NCBI GenBank assembly: GCA_044598425.1 | Contig: CP172536.1 | Coordinates: 1,736,001 to 1,800,000 of the forward strand | DNA length: 64,000 bases | Reading direction: 5' to 3' | From: JAEVLT01 sp044598425 | Lineage (GTDB): Bacteria; Bacillota; Bacilli; Bacillales; Cytobacillaceae | In this document: positions 25,134-33,894 of the stretch, in pieces | Numbering within the stretch: the stretch's first letter is position 1 | Layout of the letters: every line of letters starts with the position of its first letter | Program-made: the position numbers and the translations under genes | Notes under the pieces: model-generated | The model's database searches: none | What the model was told of the DNA's origin: nothing | The model's input: only the letters and a program-made list of their open reading frames with translations

Positions 25134-26810
25134 ATGTTAACCCTTCATTATCCTTATTGGCCAAAAATTTCAAAGTCATTAAAGGTTCCGGCTACTTCGT
25201 TATATGACAACTTGAAAGTGAGTGCTGAACGGTATCCTGACCAAACAGCGATTATTTATTATGGGAATAAAATTTCGTATAAGCAGCTGAATGAAGAAGT
25301 CAATGCCTTAGCTGGCTACATGCAGCAAAAGCTTGGCGTAACAGCAGGGGAAAAGGTATTGTTGTTTATGCAAAACTCTCCGCAATTTGTAATGGGCTAC
25401 TATGCGATTTTGCGCGCGAATGCAGTGGTTGTTCCAATCAATCCGATGCTGACAGCGAATGAACTGGAATTTTATGTGCGGGATTGTGAAATTAAAACGG
25501 CGCTGGCAAGCCAGGAATTATATGACCGGGTTTCCCCATTGCTTGGTAAAACAACACTGGAAAATTTAATCATTGCCGCCTATTCCGATTGCACTGGAGA
25601 AAATTTTTCAGGCATTATTCCAAAAGAAGCGGAAGCTCCCCGGGTTGTTTTTACCGAGGAGAATCACTATCTTTGGAGCGAAGCCGTTCAAGCAGGCTAC
25701 ACTCCCGGGGAGCATACGGCAAAAGCGGATGACCTGGCCGTTTTGCCGTACACATCCGGGACGACCGGTCTGCCAAAGGGCTGTATGCATACAAATAGCA
25801 CCGTTCAGGCGAACACTGTGGGAGCGTATTATTGGTCCAATACAACGACGGATTCTGTCCACTTGATGACATTGCCGCTTTTTCATGTGACAGGGATGGT
25901 GCACAGCATGCATATGCCGATTTTTAGCGGCAGCACAATGGTGATTATGACTCGCTGGAACCGTGAAGCAGCAGTTGAATTGATTAAAAATGAAGGCTGC
26001 ACCCATTGGGTAGCCATTGCCACGATGATTGTTGATTTTCTGGCAAATCCAAAATTGAAAGCAGAGGATCTGGCAACATTGACGTCTATATCGGGCGGAG
26101 GTGCTTCATTGCCGGAAGCTGTAGGCGAAAAATTATATAAGATGACAGGGCTGCGTTATGTTGAAGGCTACGGCCTTTCAGAAACAATCGCCCAGACGCA
26201 TTTCAATCCTGCTGACCGGCCAAAGATGCAATGCCTCGGGATCCCGTCTTTTGATGTCGATGCGCGGATCATTGAGCCAGTGACAGGTAAGGAACTTGGT
26301 GTCGGGGAAATTGGCGAGATTATTGTCCATGGCCCGCAGGTGATGGTCGGCTACTTTAATCGTGATGATGAAAATCGCAGTGCGTTTATTGAGCATGACG
26401 GCAAGCAGTTTTTCCGAACGGGTGACATTGGCCGCTATGATGAAGAAGGCTATTTCTTCATTGTTGACCGGGTAAAACGAATGATTAATGCGTCAGGCTA
26501 TAAAGTTTGGCCGACAGAAGTGGAGTCTTATTTATACAAACACCCCGCGATCCAGCAGGCATGTGTCGTTGGTGTGCCGGATCCGCGAAGAGGCGAAACG
26601 GTAAAGGCGTTTGTCATTTTAAATGAAGAGGCCGAAGGAAAAGTGTCCGAACAAGAAATTATTGAGTGGGCAAAGGAGCATATGGCTGCTTACAAATACC
26701 CTCGATATGTGGAATTTAAGAAGGAATTTCCGGTCACCAGCAGCGGAAAAATTCTCTGGCGGAAACTTCAAGAGGAAGAGTGGGAGAAAGCGGGAAACAA
26801 AGTGCAATAA
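25134..26810 (+). CDS. AMP-forming long-chain acyl-CoA ligase
   Basis: This is a 558-residue adenylate-forming ligase. It has the P-loop YTSGTTGLPKGCMHTN, the EGYGLSETIAQTH motif, RTGDIGRYDEEGYF and the terminal Lys in TSSGKILWRKLQ. The ATG at 25134 is preferred because AAGGAG lies 10 bases upstream; the frame is open to 25095. It follows the esterase after 54 bases and precedes the Liv importer, so transport, hydrolysis and CoA activation of one substrate class may be joined here. Confidence 0.91.
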   Translation: MLTLHYPYWPKISKSLKVPATSLYDNLKVSAERYPDQTAIIYYGNKISYKQLNEEVNALAGYMQQKLGVTAGEKVLLFMQNSPQFVMGYYAILRANAVVVPINPMLTANELEFYVRDCEIKTALASQELYDRVSPLLGKTTLENLIIAAYSDCTGENFSGIIPKEAEAPRVVFTEENHYLWSEAVQAGYTPGEHTAKADDLAVLPYTSGTTGLPKGCMHTNSTVQANTVGAYYWSNTTTDSVHLMTLPLFHVTGMVHSMHMPIFSGSTMVIMTRWNREAAVELIKNEGCTHWVAIATMIVDFLANPKLKAEDLATLTSISGGGASLPEAVGEKLYKMTGLRYVEGYGLSETIAQTHFNPADRPKMQCLGIPSFDVDARIIEPVTGKELGVGEIGEIIVHGPQVMVGYFNRDDENRSAFIEHDGKQFFRTGDIGRYDEEGYFFIVDRVKRMINASGYKVWPTEVESYLYKHPAIQQACVVGVPDPRRGETVKAFVILNEEAEGKVSEQEIIEWAKEHMAAYKYPRYVEFKKEFPVTSSGKILWRKLQEEEWEKAGNKVQ

Positions 26811-26883
26811 TGATTGAAGAACCGTTTCCGCAGAATTTGTGTGGTGTTCTGCGGAAATGAAATTAAATACGAGGGGGCAGACG

Positions 26884-27747
26884 ATGGAAATTCTTATCCA
26901 ACAGCTTTTCAATGGCTTGACCATTGGAAGTGTGTACAGTTTGGTTGCTTTAGGGTTAACACTAGTCTATGGCATTCTCCATATCCCAAACTTTGCCCAT
27001 GGAGCTCTTTATATGATGGGTGGGTATGTCACTTTAACCATGATTACAAAAGTAGGAATGGATTACTGGCTGGCTATGTTTATTTCCATCTTGGTTGTAG
27101 GACTTATTGGCGTTTTAATGGAACGGCTTGTGTTTCACCCATTACGGGAAGCACCGCCGATTCATGATAAAATTGCGGCAATTGGCATTCTTTTGTTTCT
27201 CGAAGCTTTTGCGCAATTTGTCTGGGGGGCAGATTACCAGACGATGCCTACTCCATACGGGAATGTTGTGAAAATTCTCGGATTGACCTTTACAATGCAG
27301 CGCTTGTTGATTGTTATTTCCGCAATTGTTGTCATGATTTTGCTCTATCTTTTCTTAAAAAAGACGTTTATTGGTTCAGCCATCATTGCGATGTCGCAAA
27401 ATCGTGAAGGCGCCAGCCTCGTGGGCATCAATACAGATAAAGTGGCGATGCTGACGTTTATGATCTCAGGGGGACTCGCGGCAATTGCATCTTCACTGGC
27501 AGCCCCTATTAATCTCGTTTTTCCGGGAATGGGTCAGCTTGTTATTTTAAAAGCATTTGTCATTATCATACTTGGCGGGATGGGCAGTATTCCAGGCGCC
27601 ATCATCGGCGGCTATATTTTAGGCTTTAGTGAGAGTTTGGGTGCTACCTACATTTCGAATGATTATAAAGATATTATCGCCTTCGTTCTCCTGGTTATTA
27701 TTTTGTCTGTTAAGCCGACGGGACTGTTTTCAAAGGGGGGACATTAA
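26884..27747 (+). CDS. livH: Branched-chain amino acid-type ABC transporter permease (LivH)
   Basis: This is a 287-residue inner membrane permease with about eight hydrophobic segments. It has the LivH hallmarks NGLTIGSVYSLVALGLTLVY and HGALYMMGGY, and the EAA-like GGMGSIPGAIIGGYILG loop. ATG 26884 has GAGGGGG upstream; longer readings lack a site. It shares one base with livM. LivH-type permeases also serve aromatic, amide and short acid substrates, so the substrate is open. Confidence 0.93.
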   Translation: MEILIQQLFNGLTIGSVYSLVALGLTLVYGILHIPNFAHGALYMMGGYVTLTMITKVGMDYWLAMFISILVVGLIGVLMERLVFHPLREAPPIHDKIAAIGILLFLEAFAQFVWGADYQTMPTPYGNVVKILGLTFTMQRLLIVISAIVVMILLYLFLKKTFIGSAIIAMSQNREGASLVGINTDKVAMLTFMISGGLAAIASSLAAPINLVFPGMGQLVILKAFVIIILGGMGSIPGAIIGGYILGFSESLGATYISNDYKDIIAFVLLVIILSVKPTGLFSKGGH

Positions 27748-28778
27748 TGGCAAAGCTTTTTAAGCAAAGAAATGTCATCACGCTGTTCATTTTATTAGCT
27801 GTTGCTTTTCCGTTTTTCGGCCAAAATGAATACTTCATCCACGTTATGACGCTTTCGTTTATTTGGATGATCGGTGTTTACGGATTAAACCTGCTGGCAG
27901 GATACACGGGGTATCTGTCATTGGCACACGCTAGTTTTTTTGCCGTTGGCGCCTACTCGCTTGGAATTTTAACGGTTAAAGCCCAGATGAATTTCTGGCT
28001 TGCTTTCCTATTATCTTTACTGATTACGAGTTTACTAGGCTTTCTCATCGGTTTGATTGCATTACGAACAAAAGAACATTTCTTCGCGATCTATACTTTA
28101 TGTGTTGGCTATATCATTTATCTTGTCATTGATAAATGGGACAGCTTGACGGAAGGTGTCCGCGGTTTGATCGGTATCCCGGCTCCTGCTGCGATTGGAC
28201 CGATTTCTTTTGAAACTCCATTATCTCAATACTACCTCATCCTGTTTTTCTTGCTTCTCGTCGTATTTGTTATGTACCGCATCGTTCATTCACTTACAGG
28301 CAGAACGTATATCGCAATCCGCAATAGTGAAGACTTAGCGGAAACCATTGGCATTTCAATAATGAAAAACAAACTGACCGTTTTTGTTTTATCAACCTTT
28401 TTTGCCGGACTTGCCGGTGCGCTTTATGCTTCGTTTATTCGATTCATCGGCCCGGATATTGGTTATATTACGATCACATTTGATTTGTTAACATACTTGC
28501 TCGTTGGCGGCATCGGCACCCTAACCGGACCGATTGTTGGTACAGTGTTAATTGTCTGGATTTCTCAGCAGCTGCAATTTTTACAGGACTATCGAATGAT
28601 GATTTTTGGACCAGTCTTAACGCTTCTGATTATTTTTTATCCAAAAGGGATCGTTGGCGCATTTTCGAGTTGGAAAAATCAGCGAAGCGAGAAAAAACAG
28701 AATCAGCTGAAATTGGCGAAAACGAGCGCGATTACGGAACGATTTCCTACGGCTGAAAAACAAGTAAAGGAGGGGTAG
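27747..28778 (+). CDS. livM: Branched-chain amino acid-type ABC transporter permease (LivM)
   Basis: This is a 343-residue partner permease with about nine to ten membrane segments. It has the LivM hallmarks GLNLLAGYTGYLSLAHASFFAVGAY-like (residues about 47-70) and GGIGTLTGPIVGTV. The ATG overlaps the livH stop by one base. A basic, Gln-rich cytoplasmic tail follows the last helix. Confidence 0.93.
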   Translation: MAKLFKQRNVITLFILLAVAFPFFGQNEYFIHVMTLSFIWMIGVYGLNLLAGYTGYLSLAHASFFAVGAYSLGILTVKAQMNFWLAFLLSLLITSLLGFLIGLIALRTKEHFFAIYTLCVGYIIYLVIDKWDSLTEGVRGLIGIPAPAAIGPISFETPLSQYYLILFFLLLVVFVMYRIVHSLTGRTYIAIRNSEDLAETIGISIMKNKLTVFVLSTFFAGLAGALYASFIRFIGPDIGYITITFDLLTYLLVGGIGTLTGPIVGTVLIVWISQQLQFLQDYRMMIFGPVLTLLIIFYPKGIVGAFSSWKNQRSEKKQNQLKLAKTSAITERFPTAEKQVKEG

Positions 28779-28780
28779 AG

Positions 28781-29545
28781 ATGTTTCTCGAAACCAAAAA
28801 CTTGACGAAGCGCTTTGGCGGATTAGTTGCGGTCAACCGCGTTGATTTTTCAATTGAAAAAGGGAAAATAAACGCGATTATCGGCCCAAATGGGGCAGGA
28901 AAATCAACATTTTTCAACTTGATCAGCGGCTTCCATCAACCAACTTCCGGCGAAGTTCTTTTTAAAGGGAGAGATATTGCAAAAATGCCGGCAAATAAAA
29001 TTGCGAAGCTCGGGATTGCGCGGACCTTTCAGACAACCAATTTGTTCGAGCAATCAACCGTTCTTGACAATATCATGATCGGCCACCGTTTACGGACGAA
29101 ATCGAATTTGCTTGATGCCGTTTTAGGAACACCAAGGCATAAAACAGAAGAAAAACAATGCCGTGAGAAGGCAAAGGAAATGATTGAGTTCGTTGGTTTG
29201 CAAAAAGTAGCCGACAAAGAAGTGGGCAGTTTAACCCAGGAGGAAAAAAAGCGAACGGCTTTCGCTTTGGCGCTTGCAACCGATCCGGAAATTGTCTTTC
29301 TTGATGAGCCGGCAGCAGGGGTCAATCCCGATGAAACAGAAGGCTTAGCAGAATTGATGCAAAAAATGGTACGCAAAGGGATAACGGTTTGCTTGATTGA
29401 GCACAAGATGCAGATGATTATGAAACTGGCAGACAAAATCATGGTGTTAAATTATGGCGAAAAAATAGCTGAAGGAACGCCAGAAGAAATTCGCAATAAT
29501 CCTGCTGTGATTAAAGCCTATCTGGGAGGGAGCGCGATTGCTTAA
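28781..29545 (+). CDS. livG: ABC transporter ATP-binding protein (LivG)
   Basis: This is a 254-residue ATPase with Walker A GPNGAGKST, Walker B EIVFLDEPAAG, and the H-loop in CLIEHKMQ. The signature position reads LTQEEKKR rather than a classic LSGGQ, a variation seen in LivG proteins, where LSxGxQR is often degenerate. The start is 3 bases after the livM stop. It overlaps livF by 8 bases. Confidence 0.92.
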   Translation: MFLETKNLTKRFGGLVAVNRVDFSIEKGKINAIIGPNGAGKSTFFNLISGFHQPTSGEVLFKGRDIAKMPANKIAKLGIARTFQTTNLFEQSTVLDNIMIGHRLRTKSNLLDAVLGTPRHKTEEKQCREKAKEMIEFVGLQKVADKEVGSLTQEEKKRTAFALALATDPEIVFLDEPAAGVNPDETEGLAELMQKMVRKGITVCLIEHKMQMIMKLADKIMVLNYGEKIAEGTPEEIRNNPAVIKAYLGGSAIA

Positions 29546-30245
29546 GCTATCGGATGTCTCAGTGAAATATGGCAGTTTTACTGCAATACAGCATGTAAAT
29601 ATTGAAGTTAACAAAGGTGCAATCGTCGTGTTGCTCGGTTCAAACGGTGCGGGGAAAAGCACCACTTTTCGGGCGATCAGCGGCTTAAGTAAGTTAGCCG
29701 AGGGAGATATTTTATTTGAAGAAGAATCATTGAAAAAACGCACAGCTGACCGAATTGTCCAATTAGGGATTGTGCAATGCCCGGAAGGCCGTAAGCTATT
29801 TTCGGCAATGTCGGTTCAGGAAAATTTAAAAATGGGTGCCTACGTACATCGGCGGAGGAAAGATGAAATCAAGCAATCGATTGAGCATGTTTACGAGCTA
29901 TTTCCAATTTTAAAAGAAAAGCGGTACGATGCCAGCGGATCGTTGAGCGGCGGTCAGCAGCAGATGCTTGCGATTGGCCGGGCTTTAATGTCTAAACCAA
30001 AGTTAATGATGCTCGATGAACCTTCAATAGGTCTTGCGCCTCTCATTGTCGAGCAAATGTTCGAGGTTATTCAGCGAATCAACAGTGAAGGAACAACGAT
30101 TCTGCTCGCAGAACAAAATGCCAATGCAGCGTTAAAGATTGCCGACAAAGGCTATGTTTTTGAAAATGGCTCCGTCGTGCTGCAAGGTACTTCTGAAGAA
30201 TTGTTCGCAAACGATGATGTCCGCAAAGCCTATATCGGTGCCTAA
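29538..30245 (+). CDS. livF: ABC transporter ATP-binding protein (LivF)
   Basis: This is a 235-residue ATPase with Walker A GSNGAGKST, signature LSGGQQQMLAIGRAL and Walker B LMMLDEPSIGLAP. The start is TTG 29538 with GGGAGGG upstream, overlapping livG. With a degenerate signature in LivG and a classical one here, the pair may have one dominant ATPase site. Confidence 0.93.
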   Translation: MLKLSDVSVKYGSFTAIQHVNIEVNKGAIVVLLGSNGAGKSTTFRAISGLSKLAEGDILFEEESLKKRTADRIVQLGIVQCPEGRKLFSAMSVQENLKMGAYVHRRRKDEIKQSIEHVYELFPILKEKRYDASGSLSGGQQQMLAIGRALMSKPKLMMLDEPSIGLAPLIVEQMFEVIQRINSEGTTILLAEQNANAALKIADKGYVFENGSVVLQGTSEELFANDDVRKAYIGA

Positions 30246-30330
30246 ACACAATAGCTCACTAAGGAGGTGGTTACGGGGAAATTCATCTCTTTAACATTCT
30301 GAAAATTAAAAAAATAAAGGGGGACTTTGA

Positions 30331-31521
30331 ATGAAAAAATTTCTGCTGATTGGGGTAATCTTTGTTTTGTTCTTAAGTCTAGCTGCCTGCAGTGGAACAA
30401 GCAAAAAGACAAGCTCAGCTGGCAGCTCAAGCGATAAAGGCGGAGAAGGGGTAGTCAACATTGGCTACAGTGGACCGTTAAGCGGACCGGCTGCTTTTTA
30501 TGGTGAGCGTACGTTGAATGGAGTTAAAATGGCTGCAGAGGAAATCAACAACAGCGGTGGCTTTGAAGTGAAAGGAAAAAAATACAAATTAAATATTGTC
30601 TCGCTTGATGACAAATATTTGCCAAATGAAACGGGGGCAAATGCAAAGAGACTTCTTCAAGAGAACAAGACACCGATTATTTTTACACCGCACAGCGGCG
30701 GGGTATTCGCTATGCAGGTCTTTAATCAGCAGCAAAAATTCATTATCGGCGCCTACACAAGCGAACCGAAAGTTACAGAAGTTGGAAATAAGCTGACAGT
30801 TCGTATTCCACCAAGGTATGACGGCTATTTAAAACCGTTTACCGATTATGCGATGGAAAAATTCGGGAAGAAAATCGCCTTCCTGCCGACCTCTTCACAA
30901 TATGGAAAAGATTGGGCTACAAAACTCAAACCATATTGGGAAAAGAGAGGTGGAACAGTGGTCTACAATTCGTCAATCGATTTTGCGAAAGACACGGATT
31001 TCTTTACGATTGTGACAAATGCTTTAAAGGAAAAGCCTGATGTCCTGTTCATTGGCGGTGCATCCGAACCGACTGCCAAAGTGGCAAAACAGGCGCGCGA
31101 GTTGGGATTCAAAGGAGGTTTTGTCATTATGGACCAGGCGAAGCTGGATGAAATGAAAAAAGTAACCGGGTCATACGATGTTTTAAACGGCTCCATTGGG
31201 GTCATGCCATTGGTTGATTCAGACGCACCGGCGATTCCGGAGTTTGTAAAAAAATATCGCGAAAAATACAAAGAGGATCCAGGTTCAGAGGCTGGGTTGA
31301 ACTATATTGCGATGAATATCTTTATTGGCGCAATGCAGGCGGCCGGTACAGTTGATGATCCAGAAAAAATCCGCGCTCACATGCAGGATGGCATTGATCG
31401 TTTGCCAAAAGAGAAAAAAGTGTACATCATTCCAAAAATCGGCGCAGATGGCGGCTTTGAATCAGAGCTGATTGTCGCAGCGGTTGAAAATGGAAAAATT
31501 GTTCCGATCAAAGTGAAATAG
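30331..31521 (+). CDS. ABC transporter substrate-binding lipoprotein (LivK/amide-acid type)
   Basis: This 396-residue extracellular binding protein belongs to the Liv importer family (type I periplasmic binding fold). A lipoprotein signal peptide ends in LAAC, with the lipidated Cys at residue 20. Mature protein motifs include GYSGPLSGPAAFYGE and GVKMAAEEINNSGG. AAAGGGGG precedes the ATG. It is the last gene of the importer unit and is followed by a long hairpin. The ligand is unknown; the setting suggests an organic acid or its amide. Confidence 0.92.
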   Translation: MKKFLLIGVIFVLFLSLAACSGTSKKTSSAGSSSDKGGEGVVNIGYSGPLSGPAAFYGERTLNGVKMAAEEINNSGGFEVKGKKYKLNIVSLDDKYLPNETGANAKRLLQENKTPIIFTPHSGGVFAMQVFNQQQKFIIGAYTSEPKVTEVGNKLTVRIPPRYDGYLKPFTDYAMEKFGKKIAFLPTSSQYGKDWATKLKPYWEKRGGTVVYNSSIDFAKDTDFFTIVTNALKEKPDVLFIGGASEPTAKVAKQARELGFKGGFVIMDQAKLDEMKKVTGSYDVLNGSIGVMPLVDSDAPAIPEFVKKYREKYKEDPGSEAGLNYIAMNIFIGAMQAAGTVDDPEKIRAHMQDGIDRLPKEKKVYIIPKIGADGGFESELIVAAVENGKIVPIKVK

Positions 31522-31524
31522 ACG

Positions 31525-31586
31525 GAAGGATCCTCCCAGAAAAGCTGTGGTAAATGTTTACCACTGTTCATTTTGGAGGATCCTTC
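31525..31586. terminator. Long hairpin after the Liv binding-protein gene
   Basis: The perfect 12-base arms GAAGGATCCTCC (31525-31536) and GGAGGATCCTTC (31575-31586) enclose a second stem (GTGGTAAA/TTTACCAC). No T run follows on the + strand, so it is either an unusual terminator or an mRNA 3'-end stabiliser. Confidence 0.55.
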
Positions 31587-31588
31587 AT

Positions 31589-31604
31589 TAACCCCTATGG
31601 GTAT
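31589..31604. promoter_or_regulatory. CstR-like operator match in a convergent intergenic region
   Basis: TAACCCCTATGGGTAT differs from the dyads of the sulfur regulon by a single arm base. It lies between the ends of two convergent genes, so no gene is obviously controlled. It may be chance or a relic. Confidence 0.3.
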
Positions 31605-31614
31605 AATGTTGCAA

Positions 31615-32090
31615 TTATATATCGTTCCTTATATTTTCTTGCTGTATGAAGGCGAAAGTTTGTCCTTGAAAAAAGGATAGAGATTGACAGCAAGATGGAT
31701 ATTTAAAAATTGTCAGATCGAGTCCGAGAAGCTGCTCGATCTTCTTAAGCCGATACGTCAATGTGTTGAAATGAATCGATATCGATTCCGCAGCTTCTTT
31801 TATATTTTGATTATTTTGCAAGTATGCTAATAATGTCACAAGCAGATCACCTTTTCGATGGTAATCATATTCCATGATTGGTCCTAAAATTTCATAGATA
31901 TAGTCCATTAGCTCTTCCTCGGAATTTTGCAGAAGAAGCCTTTGTACGCCCAAGTCCTGATAGTGAATAACAGCATTCTTTTGCTTGTAGCTGCGAATAA
32001 ACTGTAAGCATTTGGTTGCTTCTTGCAGACTTTTCATCGCTTTCAGCATTCCTGAATGAATTCGTCCCCAAACTGCAGCAAAAGCAGCAT
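31615..32090 (-). pseudogene. pucR/CdaR-family regulator, C-terminal remnant
   Basis: The frame encodes only the C-terminal part of a PucR-type regulator. SYKQKNAVIHYQDLGVQRLL leads into the terminal helix-turn-helix LQNNQNIKEAAESISIHFNT followed by LTYRLKKIEQLLGLDL. Intact relatives have 400-550 residues; here about 145-155 remain. The frame can be followed slightly upstream of ATG 32049 (GRIHSG), into the allC remnant. The N-terminal sensor part is gone, so the product is probably not functional, though an isolated DNA-binding fragment could be made. Confidence 0.75.
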
Positions 32091-32314
32091 TTGAGGATCT
32101 TGGTTATGAAGTCTGTACATTGCCAAGCGGTGCCGGCCACGATGGCATGCAATTAAAAGATTTATGCCCCATCGGCATGCTGTTTGTCCGTTCGAAAAAT
32201 GGAATCAGTCACAACCCAGATGAGTGGAGCTCAAAAGAAGACTGCTATAAGGGGACAAAAGCGCTTTATCAAACCGTTTTTAATTTAGCTATTTTAAAAA
32301 GTACATTCAGTTAA
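32060..32314 (+). pseudogene. Allantoate amidohydrolase/N-carbamoyl amino acid hydrolase, 3' remnant
   Basis: The frame encodes the last about 84 residues of an M20-family amidase of the AllC/hydantoinase type. AAFEDLGYEVCTLPSGAGHD is followed by VRSKNGISHNPDEWSSKEDC, the conserved C-terminal metal and substrate region. An in-frame TGA at 32057 closes it upstream and no start exists. It abuts the pucR remnant head to head, so one deletion probably removed the 5' halves of both genes. Confidence 0.75.
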
Positions 32315-32327
32315 GGAGTGAAAAAGC

Positions 32328-33512
32328 ATGAGTGCAGATTTAACGTTAAACTTAAATGAACTGGAAAATCAGGTGAAAGAGGATGTGATTCGTTGGCGAA
32401 GACATTTGCATGAAAATCCAGAGCTGTCGTTTCAAGAAGAACAAACGGCTCAATTTGTCTATGATACTTTAGCTTCATTTGGAAACTTGGAACTTTCAAG
32501 ACCGACAAAGACGAGTGTGATGGCAAGGTTAATTGGCGATAAGCCTGGTAAAGTTTTAGCCATTCGCGCGGATATGGATGCATTGCCGATTCAGGAGGAA
32601 AATACATTTGAGTTTGCCAGTAAAAATCCAGGTGTTATGCACGCATGCGGCCATGATGGACATACGGCGATGCTGTTAGGGACAGCAAAAGTATTGTCTC
32701 AACTGGCTTCTGAAATCAAAGGGGAAGTACGTTTCTTTTTCCAGCATGCCGAGGAGTTGTTTCCCGGCGGAGCGGAAGAAATGGTTCAAGCCGGTGTGAT
32801 GGAGGGAGTGGACCTTGTTATTGGCACCCATTTATGGTCGCCAATTGAGAAGGGGAAAGTGGGCATAAGCTATGGACCGATGATGGCTGCACCTGATACA
32901 TTTTATATCACAGTTGTTGGAAAAGGCGGACACGCAGCTCTTCCGCACGATACAGTTGATTCGATTGCGATCGCTGCACAAGTGGTTATCAACTTGCAGC
33001 ATATTGTTTCTCGCAATACGGACCCTTTAGATAATTTAGTCATTTCGGTAACACAATTTATTGGCGGTACTACTCATAACGTCATACCTGGCTCCGTTGA
33101 GTTATGTGGAACGGTTCGCAGTTTTGATGCAACGCTCCGCGAGTCCATTCCAGGAAAAATGGAGCAAATTGTGAAAGGAATTACTGCCGCTCATGGTGCC
33201 AGCTATGAATTTAAATATGTAAACGGCTATCGTCCCGTCATCAATGATCATGATGTTACGAAAGTGCTCGAAGAAACAGTTCTTGAAGTTTATGGAGAAG
33301 AGGCTCTTAATTTAATGCAGCCGAATATGGGAGGGGAAGATTTTTCAGCTTTTCAGCAAAAAGCGCCAGGAGCTTATTTCTATGTTGGTGCAGGCAATAC
33401 AGAAAAAGGGATTACATATCCGCACCATCATGCGAAATTTACAATTGATGAAGAAGCGTTAGAAATTGGGGTCAAAATGTTCCTACATGCCACCTTTAAA
33501 TTCTTGAAATAA
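32328..33512 (+). CDS. M20-family amidohydrolase (hippurate/N-acyl amino acid hydrolase-like)
   Basis: This 394-residue metallohydrolase looks complete. It has the metal-site motifs ADMDALPIQEE and HACGHDGHTAMLLG, the catalytic Glu pair in FFQHAEELFPGGAEEM, the dimerisation segment GGHAALPHDTVDSI and the C-terminal GEDFSAFQQKAPGAYF. AAGGAG precedes the ATG. Such enzymes release an amino acid from an N-acyl or aryl amide. It lies just after the allC remnant and before a symporter remnant, so it may be the survivor of a larger nitrogen-scavenging cluster. Confidence 0.91.
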   Translation: MSADLTLNLNELENQVKEDVIRWRRHLHENPELSFQEEQTAQFVYDTLASFGNLELSRPTKTSVMARLIGDKPGKVLAIRADMDALPIQEENTFEFASKNPGVMHACGHDGHTAMLLGTAKVLSQLASEIKGEVRFFFQHAEELFPGGAEEMVQAGVMEGVDLVIGTHLWSPIEKGKVGISYGPMMAAPDTFYITVVGKGGHAALPHDTVDSIAIAAQVVINLQHIVSRNTDPLDNLVISVTQFIGGTTHNVIPGSVELCGTVRSFDATLRESIPGKMEQIVKGITAAHGASYEFKYVNGYRPVINDHDVTKVLEETVLEVYGEEALNLMQPNMGGEDFSAFQQKAPGAYFYVGAGNTEKGITYPHHHAKFTIDEEALEIGVKMFLHATFKFLK

Positions 33513-33531
33513 TTAAATTGAATGTAACAAC

Positions 33532-33894
33532 CCGTGGGTTGTTGGAATGATCAGTGCAGCTGGATTGCTTACGGCGATCGTTCCTGGTTCGATGATTTTA
33601 ATGGCAGCACCCACTTTATTGGCGAAAAATGTATATAAAGTCTTTCGGCCAAAGGCTACTGAGCAGCAAGTTTCTCGTTTGGCAAAAAATCTTGTGCCAG
33701 TTGTTGCATTCATTGCCCTTTATTTTACTTTTAAAGGCGGCAACACGATTGTAACATTATTTCTAATGGGATACAGCCTGGTTACACAGTTATTTCTAGC
33801 CCTTATTTCAAGTTTATTTAAAAATCATTTTGTTACAAAACAAAGAGCTTTTCTTCGAATTTCATTCAGCAAAATTTATATCTTAACTTCTTAA
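33532..33894 (+). pseudogene. Sodium:solute symporter (SSS family) internal fragment
   Basis: The reading frame WVVGMISAAGLLTAIVPGSM followed by TLLAKNVYKVFRPKATEQQV and YFTFKGGNTIVTLFLMGYSL is the late-middle part of an SSS transporter of about 500 residues. Both ends are missing, and the homology fades after FVTKQRAF, where the last residues overlap the end of the converging hydrolase gene. It is a transporter remnant and cannot work alone. Confidence 0.72.
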
